Part shown: positions 28,304 through 37,124 of the stretch, piece by piece | Position numbering within the stretch: the stretch's first letter is position 1 | How the letters are laid out: each line of letters opens with the position of its first letter | Source of the DNA: Myxacorys californica WJT36-NPBG1 | Lineage (GTDB): Bacteria > Cyanobacteriota > Cyanobacteriia > Leptolyngbyales > Leptolyngbyaceae | Assembly: GCA_019359315.1 (NCBI GenBank) | Contig: JAHHHO010000022.1 | Coordinates: 18,062-82,061 of the forward strand | Direction of reading: 5' to 3' | DNA: 64,000 bases | Made by a program: the position numbers and the translations under genes | The notes under the pieces: generated by a model | Databases searched by the model: none | Seen by the model: only the letters and a program-made list of their open reading frames with translations | What the model was told of the DNA's origin: nothing

Positions 28304-28438
28304 TTAATCAGAATAAATTGGAATCATTCTTTGCCTCATTAACTGGAGTGCCCATGCAGTAATGCCTGCGATCGCTAACAAGGCTTGCCCGATCCAAGCA
28401 GCAATGCAATAACCTTTCCAGTTTGCGTGTTGCATCAT
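28304..28438 (-). CDS. Candidate small membrane protein (44 aa)
   Basis: ATG at 28438 opens a 44-codon frame reading MMQHANWKGYCIAAWIGQAL and then a hydrophobic run LAIAGITAWALQL before a basic tail. It contains a HIP1-type site and lies 76 bp before the ZIP-like gene on the same strand. No Shine-Dalgarno is strong. No homologue is recognised, so it remains a candidate. Confidence 0.35.
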   Translation of the reverse strand: MMQHANWKGYCIAAWIGQALLAIAGITAWALQLMRQRMIPIYSD

Positions 28439-28705
28439 GCTTTTCCAGTTTCCATTACCTGACGCTACACTTCCTCTACAATTTGCTGATCCCGCTGCTG
28501 AAACGATCCCTCTCGGCTTCCTTACACAATCATCTCCACTTGTTGTTCTAGAGTCAGTGGCTTTTTGGCGAAAGTCTGATAGAATCTCTGAGGATTTTAA
28601 TTGACGACTTTAAGCAAGATTACGAGAAGTTACTGTAAGAATTCAAAGTAATCGGCGCTAATTGTTGAACATTCAAAATTCACGGAATGAATCAGGAGAA
28701 CACGA
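28439..28705. other. Remaining intergenic sequence before the secreted small protein
   Basis: No ORF is supported. AGGAG at about 28691 is the ribosome site of the next gene, and its promoter should lie in this stretch. Confidence 0.4.
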
Positions 28706-29065
28706 ATGCATTATCGGATACTCACGCTTGGATCGCTCCTGCTCCTGCTCGTTGGGTTTTCTGTGCCAATGGCTCGTGCAGAATCAACGATCGCGAATTT
28801 TACAGCAGGTTCCAATTCTGCAATTCCGTCTATGACCCCATATGATGTAGTTTTCTTGGCGTATCAAGGATACTTTCGTAACCAAGGACTGAGAGGGTAT
28901 GGAGCCTTTGCCGATGGCTGCAATCAAGGAAAGTTGACTGCTCAAGATGTGGTTGAAGCAGCAATCAAAGCCAATCAATTACCTAGGACGATTGTGAATA
29001 ATCGGGGCTTCATGAATGCTGTAGATGCGAACATGAAGGCATTTAAAAATAACTCTGGTGCATGA
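28706..29065 (+). CDS. Small exported protein of a cyanobacterial unknown family
   Basis: A 119-aa protein with a clear signal peptide (LGSLLLLLVGFSVPMARAES, cleavage after ARA). The mature part has TPYDVVFLAYQGYFRNQGL, YGAFADGCNQGKLTAQDVV and AAIKANQLP, a pattern I recall from short conserved cyanobacterial proteins of unknown function. A strong AGGAG lies 10 bp before the ATG. It is probably periplasmic or in the thylakoid lumen. The gene stands alone between the small ORF and a repeat relic. Confidence 0.8.
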   Translation: MHYRILTLGSLLLLLVGFSVPMARAESTIANFTAGSNSAIPSMTPYDVVFLAYQGYFRNQGLRGYGAFADGCNQGKLTAQDVVEAAIKANQLPRTIVNNRGFMNAVDANMKAFKNNSGA

Positions 29066-29124
29066 GAGTTCAACTGTCATCTAATAAAATTCCGGGCGTT
29101 GAATAATAGAAGTATGAATTGAGG

Positions 29125-29174
29125 CTAAGTACAGGACAAAGGTTTTTGTCTTGTACTTTTTGTCCTGTACTTAG
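29125..29174. mobile_element. 50-bp relic made of two IS4/MITE terminal repeats
   Basis: A perfect 16-bp inverted repeat CTAAGTACAGGACAAA encloses 18 bp. The same ends bound the 276-bp element at 31404-31679. The inner 18 bp includes TTTTTGTCTTGTACTT, a second copy of the right-end sequence, suggesting slippage or end-to-end joining. It could also act as a terminator for the flanking gene. Confidence 0.8.
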
Positions 29175-29282
29175 ATTAGCTAGTTGTAATGCGCTTCATC
29201 TACCCCATAAGTTGACGATCTTTGTGCCAAATCTAGCATTACACTTCAGCAACGCCGCCTTTGATTGTCTTTCTCCACAAGT

Positions 29283-30197
29283 CTAGTTCACTAGCCCTTC
29301 CCTTTGCCTTGATTTCTGTCGCATGGCGTCTCCCACCACGACATTTAACTCACTCCCCAATAACATCGCAAATGCACTGAGGTAGAGCCACAACAGCAGG
29401 ATGATGGCTGCCCCGATCGCGCCATAGGCTTGGTTATAGTAGCCAAAGCGTGAAACATAAAACCGAAGTAGCCCAGAGAGAACTGCCCACAGGAGCGCTG
29501 CCAAAATGGCTCCCGGCATAATTGGGGTTCCTTTGCGCCAGCGACTCGTTCCAAAACGGTAAATAAAACCAAGGGAGAGCGCCACAATTCCTAACGCGAT
29601 CGGTAGACTCAGCAGATGCCAGTACCGAAACAGGCTGGGAGCCATCGTGCCGCTGCGCTGCGCCACAACCGTGACGCTCACATCACCAATAAAGATGACC
29701 AGCAAAGCGATGACGAGCAATAGAAAGGTTCCTAAACTCAGTCCAATCGAGACCAGCTTTGCCTTCCAGAAGGGACGAACGCGATCGCGAGGGATTTGAT
29801 GAATTTGATCTAACGCCGCCATTGCCGCTCCTAGCACGCTGGAGGACACCCAAATCGCTGCCAGGAAACTGAGCGAGAAAAGTCCCCGAGTGCGGGCGAT
29901 ACTCAGTTGCGGCAGAACTTTTTGAATCAGTATCATTGCTTCATTTGGGATGACGCCACTCACTTGATGAGTGAAGTGACGAAATTCTGACTCTGGAATA
30001 TTCAGCAGCCCGATCGCGGTTAGAACGACCAGAATTGCTGGAAATAGCGCAAAGACAGCGTTATAAGCGATTTCTGCGGATAGACCAAATAAACGATGCT
30101 GCCCACTGCGGCGAATCACTTCTGATATCACCCCAATGTTGAGATACTTGAAAAACCGAAAAAAACGGGCAGTTAGATTAGACACAGTTGAAATCAA
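29283..30197 (-). CDS. YihY/BrkB family membrane protein
   Basis: A 304-aa inner-membrane protein with six hydrophobic segments. The family hallmarks are AEIAYNAVFALFPAILVV near residue 42 and, later, WRKGTPIMPGAILAALLWAV with GAIGAAIILLLWLYLSAFAMLLGSELNVV cut into the final helices. BrkB/YihY proteins were once called ribonuclease BN; their true role is unclear, and transport or cell-envelope functions have been proposed. It is followed after 76 bp of minus-strand upstream sequence by rarD. Start ATG at 30197 fits the family. Confidence 0.9.
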   Translation of the reverse strand: MISTVSNLTARFFRFFKYLNIGVISEVIRRSGQHRLFGLSAEIAYNAVFALFPAILVVLTAIGLLNIPESEFRHFTHQVSGVIPNEAMILIQKVLPQLSIARTRGLFSLSFLAAIWVSSSVLGAAMAALDQIHQIPRDRVRPFWKAKLVSIGLSLGTFLLLVIALLVIFIGDVSVTVVAQRSGTMAPSLFRYWHLLSLPIALGIVALSLGFIYRFGTSRWRKGTPIMPGAILAALLWAVLSGLLRFYVSRFGYYNQAYGAIGAAIILLLWLYLSAFAMLLGSELNVVVGDAMRQKSRQREGLVN

Positions 30198-30273
30198 AGC
30201 AAGTGCTTGAACATTTGATCGTGAATCCGAGTTTGTTGCGCGAGTACAGGTTGCGTTGAGAAGAGTCTAAGTT

Positions 30274-31182
30274 TTATGTTGCCACTTGCCCCGTCCTCAA
30301 GGAAGTTACTGAGTAAATCACAAGCGCTGTCCAAATCAAGGTAAAGGTGACAGTGTGAGTCAGAGTGAAAGGCTCATGGTAGAGGAACACGCCTAACAAA
30401 AGCTGCAGACTGGGTGCAAGGTACTGAAAAAATCCCAATGTTGAGAGCCGTAACCGTTTAGCGGCATTGTTGAACCAGAGCAGCGGAAATGAAGTCACCA
30501 CACCACAGCCGACAAACAAAGCGGTCAGCCATCCATTGATCCCTAAATGTCCTGTTCCCTGGCTTGCCAAGTATTCAACGAATATCAATGCGGCAGGAGT
30601 TGCTAAGCCTGTTTCTACCGTTAAGCCGACCAGTGGCGTGACCGGAATTAGTTTACGCAGAAAACCATACAGCGCAAACGATCCGGCTAAACCAATCGCA
30701 ATCCAAGGGATTTGACCAAAGTTCCTTACAAAGTTTGCTACTCCCACTGCCGCCAGCACCACCGCGATCGTTTGCCCCCGATTCAATCGCTCTTTGAGAA
30801 ACACAGATCCCAGTAACACACTGACCAGAGGATTGATGTAGTATCCCAAACTCGCTTCAACAACCTGATTGATCGTAATGCTGTAGATGAACAATCCCCA
30901 GTTGAAGGAAATCAGAACAGTTGTCATTAGTAAAGCACTCAGCGTTTTAGGGTCGCGTGCTAATTGACGCAACTCAGCTCCACGCTGTTGAAGCACAAGA
31001 AGTACAGTTAGAAAGACCATCGACCAAATGATTCGGTGGCTGAGGATTTCTAAGGCTGGAATTTGTCCGAACAACTTCCAGTACAGTGGAACAATCCCCC
31101 AAGCGGTATACGCTAAAACAGCATAGAGTGCGCCAATTCTAGTCAACCTAGGCGATGAGGCGGAAACGACAGAATTCTTCAA
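30274..31182 (-). CDS. rarD: EamA-family transporter RarD
   Basis: A 302-aa permease of the drug/metabolite transporter superfamily with ten predicted helices. It starts with GALYAVLAYTAWGIVPLYWK, the usual RarD entry, then LSHRIIWSMVFL and NWGLFIYSITINQVVEASLGYYINPLVSVLLG, the most diagnostic part, followed by KERLNRGQ and GFFQYLAPSLQLLLGV. RarD is associated with chloramphenicol resistance in some bacteria; its natural substrate is unknown. It may be co-transcribed with the BrkB-like gene 76 bp downstream. Length is normal. Confidence 0.93.
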   Translation of the reverse strand: MKNSVVSASSPRLTRIGALYAVLAYTAWGIVPLYWKLFGQIPALEILSHRIIWSMVFLTVLLVLQQRGAELRQLARDPKTLSALLMTTVLISFNWGLFIYSITINQVVEASLGYYINPLVSVLLGSVFLKERLNRGQTIAVVLAAVGVANFVRNFGQIPWIAIGLAGSFALYGFLRKLIPVTPLVGLTVETGLATPAALIFVEYLASQGTGHLGINGWLTALFVGCGVVTSFPLLWFNNAAKRLRLSTLGFFQYLAPSLQLLLGVFLYHEPFTLTHTVTFTLIWTALVIYSVTSLRTGQVAT

Positions 31183-31403
31183 GGGAGATGCTGAATGATG
31201 AACAGAAGTCTATCTTAGCGATCGCGATCGCCATTCATCCAGTCACAGTTTGCTGGTGAACTAGGCAATACAGATGCTTAGCAAGAATGTAAATCCACCT
31301 GTAAATTCTTCTGGGATGAAGCTTTAGAGCTGACAAAACTTATATTGTAAAATCCCCATCCTCTCTACCCCATCCCTTTGGTAGAAGATCATATGCAAAT
31401 CAA
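31183..31403. other. Intergenic sequence upstream of rarD
   Basis: AT-rich upstream sequence with clustered GCGATCGC sites at about 31217-31230. No ORF or promoter was placed with confidence. Confidence 0.35.
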
Positions 31404-31679
31404 CTAAGTACGGGACAAAAACTTGCAAAGTGGGAACAGGAAAGGGTTTCATGCAAATAGCAATAAATGATATGAGACCCTATGCATCAGATTACCGAAT
31501 TACGCTGCACCTGGGAGCCTCATCTCGGCTGGCATGGTGCACGAGTCACCTTTCTGGCTTTGTTCCTCGTCGCCCTGTATCGGTTCAAAACGGTGAATCT
31601 GGCTCGGCAGATTCTGCTGAATCTAGAGAGCCGCATGGCTGGATATTTTGCTGTTTTACGATTTTTGTCCTGTACTTAG
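31404..31679. mobile_element. 276-bp non-autonomous element derived from an IS4-family IS
   Basis: The ends are CTAAGTACGGGACAAAAA and, inverted, CTAAGTACAGGACAAAAA, matching at 17 of 18 positions. Inside, the frame from 31482 reads MHQITELRCTWEPHLGWHGA and continues ALFLVALYRFKTVNLARQI, which is the N-terminus of an IS4-family transposase; the rest is deleted and the frame runs into the right end. No target-site duplication is evident. The right end lies inside the 75-aa membrane gene. Confidence 0.8.
31482..31679 (+). pseudogene. Truncated IS4-family transposase N-terminus
   Basis: The 65-aa frame keeps the first 40 or so residues of the transposase (LGWHGARVTFLALFLVALYR, then VNLARQILLN) and then diverges at the internal deletion. 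Catalytic DDE residues are absent, so the element cannot move by itself. Confidence 0.75.
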
Positions 31680-31883
31680 ACCCTGCACAAGTTGCCACAG
31701 GAATTGGCCTATTTGACCGATCTCTTGTGTCACCTTGTCAGGCCCAATGCCAATAAACTGCAAGGCAAACAGTACGATCGCAACTAGAAGTGCCGTTTTT
31801 ACCGTGGCTTTGACTACTTTGACAAGCCATGTAAATACCAAAAACGTAACAACGATCGCAGCCCCAAGCAGTAGCAGATCCAT
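31656..31883 (-). CDS. Small membrane protein with a transposon-derived C-terminus
   Basis: A 75-aa protein with two hydrophobic segments (LLLGAAIVVTFLVFTWLV and then VKTALLVAIVLFALQFIGIG). The last seven residues, LSTGQKS, and the stop codon are encoded by the right terminal repeat of the 276-bp element. The natural C-terminus therefore was probably replaced when the element inserted. The gene is 30 bp from the pentapeptide gene on the same strand and may be co-transcribed with it. Function unknown. Confidence 0.65.
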   Translation of the reverse strand: MDLLLLGAAIVVTFLVFTWLVKVVKATVKTALLVAIVLFALQFIGIGPDKVTQEIGQIGQFLWQLVQGLSTGQKS

Positions 31884-31913
31884 AGCACTATTAGCGGTCG
31901 AGTATAGCTGACT

Positions 31914-32828
31914 TTACCTCAAATCCGTAGCGATGTAGCCAATCGCTTTAGAAAAGTCTGTGTGCCGTAAGTCTGTATTCTTAAACGTTGCATCCGTCAA
32001 ATCGGCTTCTCGAAACGAGGTGCCAGTGACGTTTTTCCAGTGGTAGACAATTGATCGCAGCGACAGAGTTGTACACCCCAAGTAGAACACCGTCGCAAGG
32101 CTTAGTAACACTCCAAACCCAAACTCATGCGTGCTGAGAAACGCGCCTGCTGTTGTGCCCCAGAAAAAAGCAGCCCCGTAGCTGACAATGGTTCCGGCAA
32201 TGGCGATCGCGACTTTAAAGGCTGGAGTATGTCTAAATCGCGTCAACAGCAGGAGCGCGATCGCGCCAATCACGATTCCTCGCTGAGCCAGTCTAGTGCG
32301 CTGTCCGGCTAAACGTCGAGTCGCGTCATAAAGCTCTAGGGGTATTGTATCGGGGTGATGTAGCTCGTAGATCGTGAGATAATGGTGCAGTGCTGATCCG
32401 TAAAAGAAGGCGATGGTGAATCCCATTAATGCACCGCATAACGTCGCAGTGGTGATTCGGGCGATTTGTCCTCGTTTCGTGTTAGGCCACAGCGCAGCCA
32501 GTGTGGAACAAACGCTCGTCACACTGAGGATGATAGCCAGGACAGGAATGAATTCTGCACTCTTGTCTAAGGGCGATTGTGAGATCGTATTCAACACGAG
32601 CCGAGAAACCGCATCTCCGCTAACGAGTGCAACGCTGATCGTCAGCAAGACCAAACCAACTTTCTGCCGTCTGCTCAGACCTGTGATCGCGCCTGTAAAA
32701 TTTGCCCCATTCAACTGAGCATTTTTGAAGTTGCACCCTCGAATGTCTGCACCCTGAAAGTCAGATCCAGCTAGATTCTGCGCTTTGAAGGAGCGATTTT
32801 GAAGATTTTGGTGAGTGAAGTTCGGCAT
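31914..32828 (-). CDS. Pentapeptide-repeat membrane protein, split repeats
   Basis: A 304-aa protein. Residues 1-47 contain pentapeptide repeats (SFKAQNLAGSDFQGADIRGC), then 60-265 form about six membrane helices, and 275-304 return to pentapeptides (FREADLTDATFKNTDLRHTDF). Pentapeptide repeats fold as a right-handed beta-helix; here the two halves may join into one helix on the cytoplasmic side. ATG at 32828 is preferred over 32909, which adds 27 poorly matching residues and abuts the divergent gene. Function unknown; similar cyanobacterial proteins are common. Confidence 0.8.
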   Translation of the reverse strand: MPNFTHQNLQNRSFKAQNLAGSDFQGADIRGCNFKNAQLNGANFTGAITGLSRRQKVGLVLLTISVALVSGDAVSRLVLNTISQSPLDKSAEFIPVLAIILSVTSVCSTLAALWPNTKRGQIARITTATLCGALMGFTIAFFYGSALHHYLTIYELHHPDTIPLELYDATRRLAGQRTRLAQRGIVIGAIALLLLTRFRHTPAFKVAIAIAGTIVSYGAAFFWGTTAGAFLSTHEFGFGVLLSLATVFYLGCTTLSLRSIVYHWKNVTGTSFREADLTDATFKNTDLRHTDFSKAIGYIATDLR

Positions 32829-32921
32829 AGCGGAAATTGCAAGATTCAGCCTGAAGTACAGTAAACCATGTGATGTGTAAGTTGTTACCATCAATTCCCA
32901 GTCACTCAATCCTCAATAACA

Positions 32922-33836
32922 ATGATGAAACTGCATTTTCCGGGACATCTTAAACCGATTTTCAGTATTTTAGTGGGAGGATTGCTCAGTATTCCAATCT
33001 TGCTGTACGTTTTGGCGCAATTCTCTCGTCCCCCTCGTACGGATGAGACGCGATCGCTCTTTCCCAATGTGACCTACACCCGGGATGCCATAGCCCTTCC
33101 CCGTCCGGTCATGATTCACGTTGTTCGCTTAGATCTATCTGCTCAGAATCTGAAGGTGTTTGCCACTCCGGGAGTTCGGGCAGAGCGAAATAGGCCAGAA
33201 GTCAAAGCGCGAACCGTTTCAGAGTTTCTTAGGGAATTTCGCGTTCAGGTTGCCATTAACGCCAATTTTTTCTATCCGTTTCGAGAATTAGCGCCGTGGG
33301 ATTTCTATCCTCGTAGTGGGGATGGGGCAAACAATACAGGCCAAGTCGTCTCCAACGGGACAACCTATTCTTTGCCTCAGTATGATTGGTCTACGCTCTG
33401 CTTTTCGGCCCAAAATCGCGCTCAAATCGATAAGCTTGGAGTGTGTCCGGCGGGGACGGCACAGGCGATCGCGGGAAATGATGTATTAGTGAAGCAAGGC
33501 AAACCTGTGTCTCTGCCCCCAGACGTGGCAAAAAAAGATGAGCCATATCCACGCACAGCCATTGCGATCGATAAAACAGGTGAGAAAGTTTGGTTAGTGG
33601 TGGTTGATGGAAAGCAGTTTCGCTATAGCGAAGGGCTAACGATCGCCGAATTGACAGACTATATTGTGACCCAATTGGGAGCCGATGCTGCTCTAAACTT
33701 AGATGGCGGTGGATCTGTAACTCTAGCTGTGGAAACGCCAACAGGAGCGCAGGTTTTAAATGCACCAATTCAGACTCGATTACCGATGCGAGAACGCCCG
33801 GTGGCGAGCCACTTAGGATTTTACGTTGGGCGATAG
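32922..33836 (+). CDS. Phosphodiester glycosidase family protein
   Basis: A 304-aa protein with an N-terminal membrane anchor or signal (ILVGGLLSIPILLYVLAQF) and a NAGPA-type domain. The family core is seen in VAINANFFYPF, TAIAIDKTGEKVWLVVVDG and the C-terminal DAALNLDGGGSVTLAV with ERPVASHLGFYV. The human relative uncovers mannose-6-phosphate from phosphodiesters; bacterial members are thought to act on cell-surface or exopolysaccharide phosphodiesters. It is probably periplasmic and membrane-anchored. The start ATG at 32922 is followed by a second Met; either would serve. Confidence 0.88.
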   Translation: MMKLHFPGHLKPIFSILVGGLLSIPILLYVLAQFSRPPRTDETRSLFPNVTYTRDAIALPRPVMIHVVRLDLSAQNLKVFATPGVRAERNRPEVKARTVSEFLREFRVQVAINANFFYPFRELAPWDFYPRSGDGANNTGQVVSNGTTYSLPQYDWSTLCFSAQNRAQIDKLGVCPAGTAQAIAGNDVLVKQGKPVSLPPDVAKKDEPYPRTAIAIDKTGEKVWLVVVDGKQFRYSEGLTIAELTDYIVTQLGADAALNLDGGGSVTLAVETPTGAQVLNAPIQTRLPMRERPVASHLGFYVGR

Positions 33837-33856
33837 GAGCGGGTATAGGATGTGAG

Positions 33857-35062
33857 CTAACGCAATGCCCAAGCTAGAAACCGCTCGGTGTAATATAGGG
33901 CTAGTTGATTACCCACTCCATTAAACACGGCATCAAACGCATGTTCTGCCCATGGAACTTCAATGAATACAGTAGTATTGCCATTTTTATTTAACTTTTC
34001 ATACAAGGCGCGTCCATATTTTGATTGAACGACGTGATCACGCTTGCCATAAATCAGCAGAGTTGGTGGCAATCCAGGTTTCACATATTCGTAAGGAGAT
34101 GCCTGCCGATATAATCCTGGCAACTCTTGAGGAGTGCCGCCTAGAAACGATCGCAAAATAGCCTGTATGTCTAGTGGGTCAGGAGAGGGCGGATCTTCAT
34201 AGCCAAGGGTCAGCTCCACTGGACTGTAGTAACTGACGATCGCCCGAATTGGCAACACTTGAGATTGAAAGCCCGTTAATTTTGCTAAGTGCCCGCCTGC
34301 CGAACGGCCCATCAATGCAATTCTATTAATATCAATATCGTATTCATTAGCATGTTGCTGAATAAACTCAAGTGCAGTTTTAATATCTGCTATCTGTGTT
34401 GGGAACTTATACTGAGGTGCATGACGATAATCGATTGCCATTACGGTATATCCGCGAGCCGCCATGTATTGGCTAAAATTTTCATTGGCGGACGGAGAAC
34501 CCGTTACCCACGCTCCTCCGTAAATCATGATAATGGTTGGATTTTTACCCGGCTCCATCGGGCGGTATGCATTCATCGTTAACTGAACGCCATCAGGACT
34601 CGCCACTTGAATTCCTGTTGTTTTACGGATCTCTTGAGTCGGGATTCCGCGAAATGCATCGATCAAAACAAACGGATCAGGACGCATTTTCGCTTGAGAG
34701 ATTTGAGTTAAGTACGTTTCACCGAGACCCACTTTCATGGAGATCGCAGCTTCCTGATTGGCTCCCGAAAACTGCACCAGCGGCAATGTACTGATGACTA
34801 ACGCCACTATACTGATCCCCAACACGACATAAGATCCCCGGTTTGACAACAGCTTGAGGGCAATTAACGTTGCGATCGCATTGAGTCCAATCAGCCAAGG
34901 ACTCACCTCCGCTGCGCCCACGGCTAACGGCAGCACTGCAATCACGGGAGGGGGCACGACAATCCAACTAGCAAGAAATAGCCCCGTGCAACTTAATAAC
35001 AGGGCAATCACCCTGAGGTAGTAAACGTTGAGCAGTTTGTTTATAAGGTTCATAGTGGCCAC
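33857..35062 (-). CDS. Alpha/beta hydrolase (BD-FAE/esterase-lipase type) with membrane anchor
   Basis: A 401-aa protein whose first 110 residues hold about three hydrophobic helices, followed by an esterase domain. The oxyanion region is IMIYGGAWVTGS, the nucleophile elbow GRSAGGH, and the acid and His lie in LLIYGKRDHVV and WAEHAFDAV. The family hydrolyses short-chain esters, including acetyl or feruloyl groups on glycans; the real substrate is unknown. It converges with the phosphodiester glycosidase gene. The start ATG at 35062 may be shifted to 35053 without effect. Confidence 0.87.
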   Translation of the reverse strand: MATMNLINKLLNVYYLRVIALLLSCTGLFLASWIVVPPPVIAVLPLAVGAAEVSPWLIGLNAIATLIALKLLSNRGSYVVLGISIVALVISTLPLVQFSGANQEAAISMKVGLGETYLTQISQAKMRPDPFVLIDAFRGIPTQEIRKTTGIQVASPDGVQLTMNAYRPMEPGKNPTIIMIYGGAWVTGSPSANENFSQYMAARGYTVMAIDYRHAPQYKFPTQIADIKTALEFIQQHANEYDIDINRIALMGRSAGGHLAKLTGFQSQVLPIRAIVSYYSPVELTLGYEDPPSPDPLDIQAILRSFLGGTPQELPGLYRQASPYEYVKPGLPPTLLIYGKRDHVVQSKYGRALYEKLNKNGNTTVFIEVPWAEHAFDAVFNGVGNQLALYYTERFLAWALR

Positions 35063-35071
35063 AAATGAGGT

Positions 35072-36559
35072 CTATTCTAAACCATCATTTCTTTCCTCGA
35101 CGCCCAGCATCTTCTTAGCCAACTGCTGTTTAACTAGAGATCCTAGCGTTTGCATCGCGTCATTAATGGTTTGTGACCACGGCAGTCCACAATTTAACCG
35201 GAGACAGTTTGTATAGTTTCCAGAGGGCGAAAACATATTACCAGGAGCCACGCTAATGCGATGTTCCAGCGCCTTTTCGTAGAGTGCCATCGCGTCAAAT
35301 TCATTGGGTAATTCTAGCCACAGCACATGCCCGCCGCCGGGTCGAGTGACTCGCGTTGGGCAGGGGAAATACTCACAAATGGCTTGAGTCATGCGGGAAA
35401 GCTGGGCTTGATAAGCGCGGCGGAGATGGCGAAGATGGCGATCGTAACTGCCCGTCGATAGAAATGCGGCGACCGTCAGTTGAGGTGCGATCGCGGTTGT
35501 CCAGTTCATTGCCATTTTCAACTGTTGAACCTTCATCTGATAGCGTCCTGGCGCACACCAACCAATTCTCAATCCAGGCGACAGCGTTTTGCTAACCGAT
35601 GCACAATACAACACCCGTTCTGTTGTATCAAACGCTTTAATCGCTTTAGGCCGATGCCCTGACAGAAACGTCTCGCCGTAGGTGTCATCTTCAATCAAAG
35701 GTACGTCATAGCGTTCGAGCAGTTCCAGAAGGTGCTTTTTCTTCGAGTCACTCATACAACTGCCCAATGGATTACTAAAGTTGGACACTAGAAGACAAGC
35801 GGCAATAGGGCGTTGTTCGAGGGCAATTTCCAACTGCTCAAGGGAGATTCCATCTTTTGGATGAGTTGAAATTTCCAACGCTTTGAGGTGCAAAGATTCT
35901 AAGATTTCTAGAAATCCATAATAGGTCGGCGACTCGATCGCTACGATGTCTCCTGGTTTCGTCACAGCTCGCAATGCTAAATGAATCGCCTCGGTTGCAC
36001 CATTGGTAATGACTAAGTCATCGGGAGATAAAGAACATCCTGCCTCCATTAATCGTTTGGCAACCTCATGGCGCAACGCTTCACATCCATTCGATGGACT
36101 GTAGGTGTGCAGGAGCGCAGGATTTGTCCGCAAGATTTTTCCCATCAACCGATTTAATGCGTCAACAGGCAGCAATTCAATACCGGGAACCGCTGTTCCT
36201 AAGCCAACATTGCAGGTATCGCGCATCGTTTCACTGACTCGAAACGCTAGAGAAATATCAACGGGAAGCGCTTGTTTTGGCAACGTACACTGATGGGGTT
36301 CATCTGGAGGGTTGAGGTGAACGGGCTTGACAAAATAGCCTGACTGCGGACGAGCTTCAATCACTCCTTGATCTTCAAGAGAGCGATAGGCTTCAAGAAC
36401 AGTCGAGATACTGATGGAGAGTTGCTGATGAAGCTTGCGAACAGACGGTAAGCGATCGCCGTCTTGTAATGTACCTTCGCTGATCAACGTGCGAATCCGA
36501 TCGGCAACTTGCTCATACAACGTTGAAGACGGCGTTGCATCAATGGGCTTTATTTTCAT
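35072..36559 (-). CDS. MocR-type GntR regulator with aminotransferase domain
   Basis: A 495-aa protein. Residues 10-75 are a GntR winged helix (LYEQVADRIRTLI, DRLPSVRKLHQQLSISISTV), and 110-485 a class I aminotransferase fold with the PLP lysine in CASVSKTLSPGLRIGW. Relatives are mainly transcription activators that sense PLP or an amino-acid-like effector. The gene lies 9 bp upstream of the esterase gene and reads the same way, so they may be one operon. No target operator was identified. Length is normal for MocR. Confidence 0.93.
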   Translation of the reverse strand: MKIKPIDATPSSTLYEQVADRIRTLISEGTLQDGDRLPSVRKLHQQLSISISTVLEAYRSLEDQGVIEARPQSGYFVKPVHLNPPDEPHQCTLPKQALPVDISLAFRVSETMRDTCNVGLGTAVPGIELLPVDALNRLMGKILRTNPALLHTYSPSNGCEALRHEVAKRLMEAGCSLSPDDLVITNGATEAIHLALRAVTKPGDIVAIESPTYYGFLEILESLHLKALEISTHPKDGISLEQLEIALEQRPIAACLLVSNFSNPLGSCMSDSKKKHLLELLERYDVPLIEDDTYGETFLSGHRPKAIKAFDTTERVLYCASVSKTLSPGLRIGWCAPGRYQMKVQQLKMAMNWTTAIAPQLTVAAFLSTGSYDRHLRHLRRAYQAQLSRMTQAICEYFPCPTRVTRPGGGHVLWLELPNEFDAMALYEKALEHRISVAPGNMFSPSGNYTNCLRLNCGLPWSQTINDAMQTLGSLVKQQLAKKMLGVEERNDGLE

Positions 36560-36805
36560 CGTTCATTCCTCTGTGTTCATTTCTCCGCCGTTAGCGATCA
36601 GCAATACAGTTATGGGCAGGAAAGACCATAACAGTGACTAAAAAATAAACTGTATTCATAACAATTTAGTCTAACTGCATCTGTTTAGACAAGAAAAAAT
36701 GACTCAAAATTAACGTTAGAGGAAATACAACTACGGCGCTCGAAAAGCACATAGGGCAAGCATTTTGTCCTCTGCTTTTCCATGCCAAACAACGGAGAAA
36801 TAATC

Positions 36806-37006
36806 ATGAAAATTCGACTTGACCAGATTTGGCAACATTGGATAAATACGATCGCAAACCGCTATGAACCGCAAGTGTCGCACCGCCGCGATCGCAAGGG
36901 CAACAACTACTTCAAAACGTATGATCCGGAAACTCGCAAGTCTAATACATTTAGTTCTGAGCAAGAGATCCGCATCTGGTTAGATCAACGTCACTCCGAT
37001 CTGTAA
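36806..37006 (+). CDS. Small hypothetical protein
   Basis: A 66-aa protein starting MKIRLDQIWQHWINTIANRY; the middle is basic and aromatic (HRRDRKGNNYFKTYDPETRK), ending with EQEIRIWLDQRH. It looks like a compact soluble fold, perhaps nucleic-acid-binding, but no family is recognised. GGAGA at 36794 sits 7 bp before the ATG at 36806, which is why this start was chosen over 36782. It stands alone upstream of the DinB gene. Confidence 0.7.
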   Translation: MKIRLDQIWQHWINTIANRYEPQVSHRRDRKGNNYFKTYDPETRKSNTFSSEQEIRIWLDQRHSDL

Positions 37007-37124
37007 CAAATATAAAAAGTGTTCGAGATCAATTGACAACAGAATCTATAACGGTAAGGCACAAGATATTAATTGCGGTCTCAAAAGCACATTACAACGC
37101 AGCAGTTTAATTCAAAATCGGAAC

